A stretch of DNA of 64,000 nt from Corynebacterium atrinae (GCF_030408455.1 NZ_CP046977.1:2108001-2172000), one strand, 5' to 3'; positions 53,573 to 61,681 are shown, numbered from the stretch's first letter. The notes: a model not told the origin generated them from the letters alone. Translations and numbers: made by a program.

Positions 53573-54068
53573 AAACCCGGGCTAAGGCTGGGGCTTTGTC
53601 GGTGCTGATCACCCGGGGAACCCGGCCGACACGGTTGCCCGCAGGGTCTTGGCCAGGAAACGCTTCGCCGCCGCTACGTTGCGCTTCGGGGAGAGGTAAA
53701 AGTCCAGGGTATGCCCGCCCGCGGTGATGGCCCGATAGAGGTAGCACCACTTTCCCCCGGACCCGGATATAGGTCTCATCCACCCGCCAGGAACTGGCCT
53801 GCCAATCCGGGACTTGTCGGTACCAGCGAGTCTGCTTATCCAGCTCAGGAGCATATTTCTGGACCCACCGGTAGATGGTGCTGTGATCGACCGGTACGCC
53901 ACGCTCGGTCATCATCTCTTCCAGATCGCGGTAGCTCACCCCGTAGCGGCAGTACCACCGCACCGCCCACAGAATGACCTCGCGAGGGAAATGACGACCG
54001 GAGAAGATGCCCATGGCTCTGATTATTTCACGCCGGTCTTCCTGTCGCCCGAACTTTGCAACAGCACC
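53573..54068 (-). mobile_element. IS6-family copy F, truncated and twice frameshifted
   Basis: From the intact left end at 54068 the transposase reads MGIFSGRHFPREVILWAVRW normally to DETYIRV. The next 50 residues are in a shifted frame (another frame reads GKWCYLYRAITAGGHTLDFY), after which RVISTDKAPALAR returns to frame, so two compensating indels are present. The last third of the element is missing at about 53573, next to the IS1380 gene. Confidence 0.8.
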
Positions 54069-54071
54069 GCC

Positions 54072-54184
54072 CCGAGGACCTGGAGAAAGCCCGCCAACGG
54101 GTGGCCGCCGGCGAATCCAAGGTCGCCATCGCCAAAGACCTCGGCGTTGGCAGAGCCACCCTCTACCGAGCGCTGGCCGAATAG
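54072..54184 (+). pseudogene. Serine recombinase C-terminal helix-turn-helix remnant
   Basis: Codons read PEDLEKARQRVAAGESKVAI then AKDLGVGRATLYRALAE, stop at 54182-54184. This is the HTH_7 end of Tn3-type resolvases. Its N-terminal catalytic part is missing at the IS6 left end. Confidence 0.6.
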
Positions 54185-54298
54185 GTCGGTTCTGTGGCCT
54201 GCGGTCATGTATTCGATGGTTTCCTCGGGAATGTCCGAGGTTCCTGATACTTTTTGATTAACAGCTTATATGCAGCGGAAACTCAGAAAGGCATCACC

Positions 54299-54886
54299 AT
54301 GATTCGAACCACCTTGATTGCAGCTACAGGTGTGAGTCTCGTTCTTGCCCTCACTGCCTGCAGTAATAGCGAGGACACCGCCACCGGAACTATCACACAG
54401 CAGCCCCCTGCCTCGGAAGAGGTCACCACTGAAGCGGCTGCTCCTCAAAACGGTGAAGTCGGTAATCCCATCAGTATCGCGACTCTTCCTGGCAATGACG
54501 TTACCCTCACGATTACCGAGATCACGGTGGGTGAGGAATGCCGTTACGGAACCAACGACTACGGCGGAGAGTCTGATCTGGAATTCGGCAAGCTGGCCCC
54601 AGGACAGCAGTATCTCCAGATTTGGGCGGATGTCGAGGTTACCGCTCTCGACAATCCCCAGACCACTAACGACTGGATCATGCTCCGAGATCCAGACATT
54701 ATCGATGCCGAGGGGTATACCCAGTCCGTGGAGATGTCGGTGGACTGCCGATCCTCAGATGAAGGGCACGAGTCTTGGTCTTCCACCGTTGATCTGGGCG
54801 ACAAGATGCGTGTCTACGAAGCCTTCGTTATCCCGGGGGCAGTGCAGAAGGTCCGTGTTCATGACATCCCTTTTGAGATCGAATAA
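54299..54886 (+). CDS. Secreted lipoprotein, DUF4352-like
   Basis: A 195-residue protein. The signal peptide ends in a lipobox (VLALTAC, Cys near residue 21), followed by a Ser/Thr/Glu-rich linker and a beta-rich domain (VTLTITEITVGEECRYG; LAPGQQYLQIWADVEVTAL; MRVYEAFVIPGAVQKVRVHD) like the telobox/DUF4352 immunoglobulin-like fold. ATG 54299 has AAAGG upstream. A GGGTCTAGACCC palindrome after the stop may end transcription. Confidence 0.72.
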   Translation: MIRTTLIAATGVSLVLALTACSNSEDTATGTITQQPPASEEVTTEAAAPQNGEVGNPISIATLPGNDVTLTITEITVGEECRYGTNDYGGESDLEFGKLAPGQQYLQIWADVEVTALDNPQTTNDWIMLRDPDIIDAEGYTQSVEMSVDCRSSDEGHESWSSTVDLGDKMRVYEAFVIPGAVQKVRVHDIPFEIE

Positions 54887-55033
54887 TAGAAGGGGTCTAG
54901 ACCCTCTTATTTACCTGCTGTCTTCATAAAAGCCCAGTACGGTGGAGGTTTACAGGAAGATAGTCGTCAACGCTGGCGCTTGGTGCAGGCTGAACAGCGC
55001 ACCTGGCGGAAGCAAGCAGATGGAAAGCATCCG

Positions 55034-57097
55034 ATGGTCAAAGCAGATGAAGCGATCTTAAGGAAAGTGCTGGAAGGGGAAAACCAGTACATGGTGCCCC
55101 TGTATCAGCGTCCCTACCAGTGGGATACCGAGCAGTGGCAGACCTTGTGGGATGACGTGGTCGAGCTGGTCAAAGACCGCCGGGACAACCCGAAGACCAA
55201 CCACTTCATCGGCTCGCTGGTGCTGGTGCCCGTGGACGCGGCACAAAGCGCGGTGAGTATCTCGCGCTTCCTCGTGGTTGACGGCCAGCAGCGACTGACC
55301 ACCCTTACCCTGCTTCTAGCCGCTATCCGGGACTACCGAAACGCGCACGAAAAGCCCTATGCGGGCGAGCGGATCCACAACACCTACCTCACTAACCAGT
55401 ACGAGGAAGGAGATCGCCATGTAAAGCTGGTACCCACCCAGCAGGACCGGGACGCCTACTTCGCCGTGATCAACCGGGATGCCCACAGCGGAGGTGACGA
55501 CCAGGTCGGCGCAGCCTTCCGGTTCTTCCGCTCCAGGTTGGAAGAGTTCGACGATCCTGACGACCCCGAGGACATCGCCCACCTGGAAACTGCGGTCCTG
55601 ATGGGGTTGACGGTGGTATCCATCAGCACTCACCCGGAGGACAACGTCCACCGGATCTTCCAGTCCCTGAACAACACCGGCCTCAAGCTCACCCAGGGTG
55701 ATCTGATCCGCAACTTCATCTTCATGGGGCTACCCACCCGAGGGGAGGGCGTTCATAAGCGGTACTGGATGCCGATGCAGAACCTCCTTCCCACCAACGA
55801 GGCCCTCGAGCAACTGTTCTGGCTGGACCTTCTGGCCACCAAACCCACCCTGAAGATCAACGACACGTTCAACGAGTACCAGAAGAAACTGTCCAACCTG
55901 GGAACCGAGGACGACATCGAACACGAGGTCGCCCGTCTGGCCTCCCTGGCTGGCCAGTACGCGCTGATTCTCGACCCCGCGCGGGAGAAAGACCCGGGTG
56001 TCCGCTTCCGCTTGAAGCGGCTGAAAGCCTGGGACGCTTCGACTCCGCATGCCCTGATGCTGGAACTGCTGCGTCGCCGCGCACAGGGCAGTGTCAGCAA
56101 CGAGGAACTTGAACGAGCACTGCATCTGATCGAGTCATACCTGGTCCGACGCCTTCTGATGGGGCAAAGCACGCAGGGACTCAACCGGATTTTCCCGCAG
56201 ATCCTCAACCAGCTGGACGACCAGGAGCCGGTCGACCGGCAGATTCACCGCCTGTTGTCCACCGGGCGGCGCCACTTCGCCACCGACGAGCGCGTCCGAG
56301 CGGGTGTGGCTGAATCTCCATACTTCCTCAATGGCCGGCGCAGCCACCGCAGTATCGTGTTGCGCTGGCTGGAGGAGTCCTTCGGTTCGAAAGAACCGGT
56401 CGACACCGCGAAGCTGAGCATCGAGCACATCATGCCGCAAACGCTCAACGCAGAGTGGCGCGCTCATCTGGCTTCCGTCTACGGGGACGACCAGGTCGAA
56501 GAGATGCACAACGCAACCGTGCACACGCTGGGTAATCTCACGCTGACCGGGTACAACAGCGAGATGGGCAACAAGTCGTTCGACCTGAAAAAGGACGCGT
56601 ACCTGAAGTCCGGTCTGGCACTGAACCGCACTCTCGAGGATTTCCAGATTTGGGGACCTGATGAGATCCGCGAGCGGGCCCGTCTGCTGGCGGATCAGAT
56701 CATCGACACCTGGCCGGGCCCCATCGACGTCGGGGTGGCAGATACTGATCTGTCGCCGCTGTGGAGCAAGGTCAGGTCGATTGTGGCGACTATTCCCGCT
56801 GGTCACTGGGCACGCTACGGGGATGTCGCCGCTGCCGCGGGAACCAACGCCCAATCAGTTGGCAATCACCTTGCCGAGCACGAGGTCCTCAATGCCCACC
56901 GGGTGCTACGAGGTGACGGGGCTGTGGCAGAGAACTTCCGTTGGTTGGATCCCCGCGAGACCCGAACCGCACGAGAAGTCCTCACCGACGAAGGGCTGGA
57001 GTTCACCTCGGCAGGTAAAGCTGATCCCGAGGCCCGGGTACCGCTGGAAAAACTCCTGATCCTAGTGGAGGTAGACGACGAACCGGCAATGTTTTGA
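55034..57097 (+). CDS. GmrSD-type (DUF262-DUF1524) modification-dependent nuclease fused to an alkyltransferase-like domain
   Basis: A 687-residue protein in three parts. DUF262/ParB-like NTPase: MVPLYQRPYQWD near residue 20 and FLVVDGQQRLTTL with DGQQR at 83-87. DUF1524 HNH nuclease: SIEHIMPQTLNAEW near 462 and HTLGNLTLTGYNSEMGNKSF near 500. From about 570 an MGMT/ATL-like winged helix: VRSIVATIPAGHWARYGDVA, QSVGNHL, LNAHRVLRGDG. The alkyl-acceptor Cys of PCHRV is absent, as in ATL proteins, and the usual Arg finger is Gln. Known relatives cut modified phage DNA. ATG 55034 gives the usual family N-terminus; upstream TTG/GTG starts at 54980/54983 are possible. Confidence 0.82.
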   Translation: MVKADEAILRKVLEGENQYMVPLYQRPYQWDTEQWQTLWDDVVELVKDRRDNPKTNHFIGSLVLVPVDAAQSAVSISRFLVVDGQQRLTTLTLLLAAIRDYRNAHEKPYAGERIHNTYLTNQYEEGDRHVKLVPTQQDRDAYFAVINRDAHSGGDDQVGAAFRFFRSRLEEFDDPDDPEDIAHLETAVLMGLTVVSISTHPEDNVHRIFQSLNNTGLKLTQGDLIRNFIFMGLPTRGEGVHKRYWMPMQNLLPTNEALEQLFWLDLLATKPTLKINDTFNEYQKKLSNLGTEDDIEHEVARLASLAGQYALILDPAREKDPGVRFRLKRLKAWDASTPHALMLELLRRRAQGSVSNEELERALHLIESYLVRRLLMGQSTQGLNRIFPQILNQLDDQEPVDRQIHRLLSTGRRHFATDERVRAGVAESPYFLNGRRSHRSIVLRWLEESFGSKEPVDTAKLSIEHIMPQTLNAEWRAHLASVYGDDQVEEMHNATVHTLGNLTLTGYNSEMGNKSFDLKKDAYLKSGLALNRTLEDFQIWGPDEIRERARLLADQIIDTWPGPIDVGVADTDLSPLWSKVRSIVATIPAGHWARYGDVAAAAGTNAQSVGNHLAEHEVLNAHRVLRGDGAVAENFRWLDPRETRTAREVLTDEGLEFTSAGKADPEARVPLEKLLILVEVDDEPAMF

Positions 57098-57241
57098 CAG
57101 GGTAAGCGGCCCTTCCCCTGCGAATGGGGTGGTGGAAAACTCGCGGTTTGGGCCAAATCAATAGAATTTCGGCCTATCGTGTGCTGCACGATTACCAATA
57201 GTTGGTAAGCAGAAATTCCTGTTTAAACACCATCGAATCAA

Positions 57242-57253
57242 CTGTTATAACAG
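57242..57253. promoter_or_regulatory. 12-bp perfect palindrome upstream of the zinc-knuckle gene
   Basis: CTGTTATAACAG lies 55 bp upstream of the zinc-knuckle start, in the 210-bp gap after the nuclease gene. Possible operator or promoter element. Confidence 0.3.
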
Positions 57254-57307
57254 CACCTGATAAGCTTGTATTCGGAATTATCCTCTTAGAATGCGAAGGA
57301 ATTAACT

Positions 57308-57451
57308 GTGGAGTCATCTAGAACCCGTACATGCTCTTGGTGTGGAGAATCGGGACACGACAAGCGTTCTTGTGAAGTTTCCTCTAACGCAGGTCAGTGC
57401 AGCGTGTGTGGCTACCACGGGCATGACAAAAGGAACTGCCCACGAGGATAG
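57308..57451 (+). CDS. 47-residue protein with two CCHC zinc knuckles
   Basis: A GTG at 57308, with AAGGA (57296-57300) 7 nt upstream, opens 47 codons ending TAG at 57449-57451. Two copies of C-x2-C-x4-H-x4-C are present: CSWCGESGHDKRSC and CSVCGYHGHDKRNC. This is the retroviral-type zinc knuckle, which binds single-stranded nucleic acid and is uncommon in bacteria. It is the next gene after the GmrSD-ATL nuclease on the same strand. Function unknown; an accessory role in defence is only inference. Confidence 0.7.
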   Translation: MESSRTRTCSWCGESGHDKRSCEVSSNAGQCSVCGYHGHDKRNCPRG

Positions 57452-57585
57452 GCGATCTTCTCAAACACCTCACGACGATGTTCTCCTATTGTCAGCTTAA
57501 CCTGGAATCGGTAATTATGAACCGGGTATCCGAGGCAGCCGGATAATGCTGGCATGAAGCGGCCATCAGGAGATGAAAAATTAGG
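57452..57585. other. Intergenic, possible decayed IS6 tail
   Basis: AACCGGGTATCCGAGGCAGC (57518 on) faintly resembles an IS6 transposase end, but too little is left to be sure. Nothing else is seen. Confidence 0.3.
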
Positions 57586-57653
57586 TGCTGCTGCAAACTA
57601 GGGATTTTGATGTCGTGAGTGTGGGAGAACCAGGTTCATGGGTATCTTCTCGT
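57586..57653 (+). mobile_element. Decayed IS6 left-end relic
   Basis: GTGCTGCTGCAAACTAGGGA, then a stretch ending AGGTTCATGGGTATCTTCTC, corresponds to the left end and first transposase codons of copy D with several changes. A second partial end (GTGCTGCTGCAAATAGG) follows at 57654. Confidence 0.6.
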
Positions 57654-57720
57654 GTGCTGCTGCAAATAGGAACTTCGACTCACTTACTATTAGCGAGCGT
57701 GCATCGCACGATTAGGCTGC

Positions 57721-57786
57721 AGGAGGGTGTCAGATGGTTTGTGTGTGAGGGATTCCCCTCACACACAAACCATCTGACACCCTCCT
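57721..57786. repeat. 31-bp perfect inverted repeat with 4-nt loop
   Basis: Bases 57721-57751 are the exact complement of 57756-57786, around ATTC. As RNA it would be a 66-nt hairpin of great stability; as DNA it could extrude a cruciform. No T-run follows, so it is a poor simple terminator. It directly adjoins a restriction-enzyme remnant beginning at 57787. Confidence 0.85.
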
Positions 57787-57985
57787 TTACCCCGAACGCT
57801 CCTTGGCTGAACACTACAACCCGCTGGCAATGGACCCAGCACTTATCAAAGCCCACGACACTCTCGACCGAGCGGTCGACAAAGCCTTCGGAGCGCCCCG
57901 AAAGCTCACCACCGAACGCCAGCGACAAGAACTCCTATTCGAGTCCTATGCAAAAATGACCGTCGGCCAGGTCAGTCCACGGTGA
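57787..57985 (+). pseudogene. MmeI-type (type IIL) restriction-modification enzyme, C-terminal remnant
   Basis: Codons read ERSLAEHYNPLAMDPALIKA then HDTLDRAVDKAFGAPRKLTT and ELLFESYAKMT. The pattern LAxxYxPLxMPPxLxxAHxxLDRAVDxxY is the very end of MmeI-family proteins. The remaining 850 or so residues are missing; the hairpin at 57721 forms the break point. Confidence 0.65.
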
Positions 57986-58000
57986 CACTCCCGAGAACCT

Positions 58001-58032
58001 GTATGGGCGTATAGCTAGCCATATTGCCATAC
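58001..58032. repeat. 32-bp near-palindrome
   Basis: GTATGGGCGTATAGCT and AGCCATATTGCCATAC are complementary at 12 of 16 positions, with an unbroken AGCT centre. Size and symmetry suit a recombinase crossover site or a large operator. Confidence 0.4.
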
Positions 58033-58059
58033 GCTCAAACCGAGTGACGAGAAGATTTA

Positions 58060-58500
58060 AAAGCCATCCTCTCCTGACCTGGGTTAGGGCCCCGGGATCA
58101 ACTCCCGTGGAAAAAAGCCCCTGGAATGCTCTCCGTGGTAAAGGAGGCCCACACCTACGGTGTGCGCTGACTAAGGGCCGACCCTGCGGGCCAGCCCCCT
58201 TCTTCTTACACCCCAGACCGCTGCGCGGTCAGAGGCGTTTTGCCAAAAAGCCCTTCGGGCATTGTACGTCGCTCTCCCTACACGCAAGCCCCTCTCCCTG
58301 CGGTCGCCGTCCTACGGGGAAAACTTTTCCCACGCGCTCGCAAGCTCGCTTATTTCGCGGAAAACTTCTTCCCCTCCGGACGGGCCAGGGCTTGCACTCC
58401 GGTCGAGACTCCTATGGCACCAGAGGTGCCTTTTCGGCAAAAAACGCCGGGAGGGAGGGAGGCCACCAGGTCACCCGACCCCATCACCACCGAAGGGACC
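58060..58500 (+). other. Long structured leader upstream of the PRD regulator
   Basis: About 440 bp without a supported gene, packed with short perfect hairpins: 58150-58164 (CACACC/GGTGTG), 58216-58230 (GACCGC/GCGGTC), 58250-58260 (GCCC/GGGC) and others. Several frames stay open across it (for example from 58262) but carry no recognised domain. It may be a regulatory leader or a conserved repeat block. Confidence 0.4.
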
Positions 58501-58504
58501 AGCA

Positions 58505-59323
58505 ATGGCCACCAGCGACCAGTACATCCACACCCTTGTCACCGCACACGTTCTCCCCGCCAGTGCGATCAACCTCCACCCCCAGGACGCCCTCGACGCC
58601 TACAACACCGCCAAGATCACCCGGACCTTCGTCCCCGAGGAGGGCCGCGATAAAGACCACCTCGCTGGCATGCTCTCGGCCATCGACCCCGAGTTCGTCA
58701 TGCTTGCCGACGACGCCCTCACCTCCACCCTCCCCACCTCCCCGGGTCCCGCCACCGTCGTCGCCCTCGCCGACCACCTTTCCTTCGCCGTCCAGCGGGC
58801 CCAGGGAGGGGTGGCCCTGGGGCCACACCCCCTGCAGGCGGAAGTCTCCCACCTGTACCCGGATGAGTACGCCGCAGCCCGCGCGATCGTCGAAAAGGTC
58901 TCTTCGCAGGTGGAGGTGGACTTGCCGGAATCGGAGGCCGTGGCCGTCGCCCTGCACCTGGTCAACGCCGGTTTCCACACCGATGACCTCTCCGACACCT
59001 ACACCATGACCGGGGTGTTCTCCCAGCTCTTCGAGATCATCGATTCCTCCTACGACATCTCCCTCGACCGATCCTCTATCTCCGCTGCCCGCTTCATCAC
59101 CCACCTGCGCTACTTCTTCGTCCGCGCCCGCGACGGTCGCCAACTCAAAGAAGGCATGGCGGTGTTGACCTCCAGCCTCGAGCTCTCCCACCCCGAAGCC
59201 ATCCAATGCGCCGCCCGCCTGGCCCGCGTCCTTGAGCTGCGCCTCGGCATCCCCCTCACCGAAGACGAAGTCGCCTACCTCGCGCTGCACGTCGCGCGAC
59301 TAAGTTCGGACTTAACCACCTAA
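58505..59323 (+). CDS. PRD-domain regulator (BglG/LicT-like antiterminator)
   Basis: A 272-residue protein. The N-terminal 60 residues may be a diverged RNA-binding domain; two PTS-regulation domains follow, with conserved histidines expected in LSFAVQRAQGG and SHLYPDEYAAARAIVEKVSS (PRD1) and in ARFITHLRYFFVRARDG and LTEDEVAYLALHVARL (PRD2). ATG 58505 has AAGGG upstream; the open frame extends further back but through the structured leader. It is 14 bp from the dehydrogenase gene, so they are probably co-transcribed under sugar-PTS control. Confidence 0.78.
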   Translation: MATSDQYIHTLVTAHVLPASAINLHPQDALDAYNTAKITRTFVPEEGRDKDHLAGMLSAIDPEFVMLADDALTSTLPTSPGPATVVALADHLSFAVQRAQGGVALGPHPLQAEVSHLYPDEYAAARAIVEKVSSQVEVDLPESEAVAVALHLVNAGFHTDDLSDTYTMTGVFSQLFEIIDSSYDISLDRSSISAARFITHLRYFFVRARDGRQLKEGMAVLTSSLELSHPEAIQCAARLARVLELRLGIPLTEDEVAYLALHVARLSSDLTT

Positions 59324-59337
59324 AGAGAGGCAACACG

Positions 59338-60387
59338 ATGAAAGCCACATTCCTCTACGGCGCCGGCGATGTCCGGGTCGACACCGTCCCGGACCCCATC
59401 ATTCAATTCCCCACCGACGCCCTCGTCCGCACCGTCCGCGCCTGCGTCTGCGGCTCTGACCTGCACCGCTACCACGACATGCCCGCCCGTGAACACGGCC
59501 GTTCCATGGGCCACGAGCTCATCGCCGTCGTCGAAGAGGTTGGCCCTGAAGTGCGACACATCAGCAAAGGCGACTTCGTCATCGTCCCCTTCGCCTTCCA
59601 GGACAACACCTGCGAGTTCTGCCGCGAAGGCCTCCAGACCAACTGCCCGCACGGCGGCTTCTACGGCACGCCCGAGGCAGCCGGCCTCCAAGCCGAGCTC
59701 GCCCGCATCCCGCTTGCCGACGGCAGCCTCGTCCCCGTCCCCGGCATCAACCCCGCCATCGCCGACGACGCCCTCCTCGCCTCACTCCTCTCGCTTTCCG
59801 ACGTCTACCTCACCGGCTACCACGCCGCCTTCAAGGGCTCCGTGTCCCCCGGCAAAACCGTCACCGTCATCGGCGATGGCGCCGTCGGCCTCTCCGCCGT
59901 CCTCGCCTCCCGCCAGATGGGCGCCGAACGCATCATCCTCATGGGCCGCCACCGCGACCGCACCGACCTCGGCGTCGAATGGGGCGCGACCGACGTCGTC
60001 TCCACCCGCGGCGAGGAAGGAATCGCCGAGGTCATGGCCCTCACCAACGGCGAAGGCTCCCACGTCGTCCTCGAAGCCGTCGGCCACATGCCCGCCTACG
60101 AGCAGGCCTACGGCATCGTCCGCCCCGGCGGCGTCATCTCCCGCGTCGGCGTCCCCCAGTACGAATCCGCCCCCATCGGCTTCGGCTCCCTCTTCGGCAA
60201 AAACGCCAGCCTCACCGGCGGCCCGGCCCCCGTCCGCGCCTACTTGGAACCCGCCGTCACCCAGGTCCTCAGCGGAGAGATCAATCCCGGCAAGGTCTTC
60301 GACCTTTCCCTCCCGCTTATCGACGCCCCCGCCGCCTACTCCGCCATGGACTCCCGCACCGCCCTCAAGGTGATGCTCACCCCCTAA
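59338..60387 (+). CDS. Zinc-dependent alcohol dehydrogenase family protein (MDR)
   Basis: A 349-residue medium-chain dehydrogenase. Catalytic zinc ligands are seen in VCGSDLHRYHD (Cys) and SMGHELIAVVEEVG (His, Glu); structural zinc Cys in NTCEFCREGLQTNCPHGG; the NAD(P)-binding GDGAVGLSAVLASRQMGA follows. AAGAGAGG precedes the ATG. It oxidises or reduces an unknown alcohol or polyol; the PRD regulator upstream hints at sugar alcohols. Confidence 0.87.
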   Translation: MKATFLYGAGDVRVDTVPDPIIQFPTDALVRTVRACVCGSDLHRYHDMPAREHGRSMGHELIAVVEEVGPEVRHISKGDFVIVPFAFQDNTCEFCREGLQTNCPHGGFYGTPEAAGLQAELARIPLADGSLVPVPGINPAIADDALLASLLSLSDVYLTGYHAAFKGSVSPGKTVTVIGDGAVGLSAVLASRQMGAERIILMGRHRDRTDLGVEWGATDVVSTRGEEGIAEVMALTNGEGSHVVLEAVGHMPAYEQAYGIVRPGGVISRVGVPQYESAPIGFGSLFGKNASLTGGPAPVRAYLEPAVTQVLSGEINPGKVFDLSLPLIDAPAAYSAMDSRTALKVMLTP

Positions 60388-61318
60388 GGCTCGAGGTGGG
60401 TGAATGACGCATGCCAGCGCCACAAGCCCACCTGCTCCACCTTCAACGGCGTTGTCGGCGTCCGCCCCTCCCGGGTCGCTCGCCGCCACCTCACGGTGTC
60501 CATCACCATCTCCACCACCTGCCCTAAATGCCACTCGACGCAGCGTTCCGTGAAGCTGAGGACGATATAACCCCGACGCTGCGCGGCATTTAGCTTCCAC
60601 AGATCCTTCGTGTAGTTCTTCCGATTGTTGGCACCGTGATACTCAAACCCATTGACCTCCACCACCACCCGCGCCTGGTGATCCACCCCATCAAAGCGAT
60701 ACGGCCCCAGCTGCGCATTCCCCTCGAATCCCCCACAGCCCCTCGCCTGCAACTCGCGGAATAGCCGGCGCTCCGTCCACGAATCAGCCCCACCGCCGCC
60801 GCGGCTACCGCCCGCGCAATCTTTTTCGGGAATCGTCTCATCGCGTGCCTGTCTCTCTCGAAATCCTCCCTGCCCTTCTTGCTGGCATAACGCACCTCCA
60901 ACAGCTCCCGCGCCATCTCCATGCCTGCTGCATCCCCCGCCGCGGCCAAGGCACTGACCACCCGCACATTGGCCATCATCCGCACATCGACCTTCTTTCG
61001 CTCCCGCACCTTGACCACCGGCGACTGCGCCTTGGACGAACCTCGCTCCACCACCGCGTGCAACGGCAACGTGATCTCTTTGCCCAGGTACAGCTCCGCT
61101 ACCGTCTTGCCGCTGAACACCACGTGCGGCTTGTGCTCATTGATTGCCTCCAGCACCAGCTGCCCAGTCACCGCGACGTGTGTGTAGATTCCGCGCACAA
61201 TCCTGCTGAGCCTCCCCTCCTTAACGAGCCTGGTCAGCACATACTCACTGAATCCGTGCGCGCGTAACTCCTGCGTCGTGTAATAGTCCTTGCCCGGCGG
61301 CCAGCCGTGGTCTCTCAT
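60384..61318 (-). pseudogene. AbiEi-like antitoxin domain fused to DUF559 nuclease domain, frameshifted
   Basis: The N-terminal part (YYTTQELRAHGFSEYVLTRL, VKEGRLSRIVRGIYTHV, VVFSGKTVAELYLG) is the AbiEi-type winged helix and following domain. The C-terminal part, in another frame, reads ADSWTERRLFRELQARGCGG then RFDGVDHQARVVVEVNGFEY and is a DUF559/Vsr-like endonuclease (Asp and Glu of the fold visible). The shift lies near 60790 in a G/C-rich run. In intact homologues these form one protein of about 300 residues. It may be a real mutation or a base-call error. Confidence 0.7.
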
Positions 61319-61364
61319 GCTCTTTTAGACACGTCCCCGACCCCGGAGGTTCCCGCCCCTTCAC

Positions 61365-61424
61365 GGTTCGTGGTGACCTAAGCCCGCTTACCGACGCCCC
61401 AGCCCCCTTAGGTCACCAGGAACC
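61365..61424. repeat. Palindromic repeat element, copy 1
   Basis: GGTTCGTGGTGACCTAAG and its near complement ending CACCAGGAACC, with a GC-rich centre; about 60 bp. Related to the copy at 61464. Confidence 0.75.
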
Positions 61425-61463
61425 CGCAGCAAACACAAAACCCCACCGCCCCGCCACCCCCTC

Positions 61464-61527
61464 GGGGTTCGTGGTGACCTAAGCCCGCTAATCGACGCCC
61501 GAGCCCCCTTAGGTCACCACGAACCCC
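61464..61527. repeat. Palindromic repeat element, copy 2
   Basis: GGGGTTCGTGGTGACCTAAG and its exact complement ending at 61527, around a 24-nt centre similar to that of copy 1 (CCCGCTxAxCGACGCCC). Two direct copies 40 bp apart suggest a REP-like dispersed family. Confidence 0.78.
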
Positions 61528-61550
61528 AAAACCAGGCTGGCCTGAAGAAT

Positions 61551-61593
61551 CAAAAGAAGCTGCGGAACCAGAAATCACCTGGCTCCGCAGCTT
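61551..61593 (-). terminator. Terminator of tRNA-Leu
   Basis: On the minus strand AAGCTGCGGA pairs with TCCGCAGCTT and CCAG with CTGG (61557-61593), followed by CTTTTG. It lies immediately after the tRNA 3' end. Confidence 0.8.
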
Positions 61594-61596
61594 GTG

Positions 61597-61681
<85 letters not shown>

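Noticed and set aside
58262..58504. N-terminal extension of the PRD regulator by 81 codons
   Set aside because: It runs through the hairpin-rich leader, and the ATG at 58505 has a proper ribosome-binding site.
61361..61530. CRISPR-like array
   Set aside because: Only two repeats, each internally palindromic over its whole length, with no spacers; no cas genes anywhere in the window.
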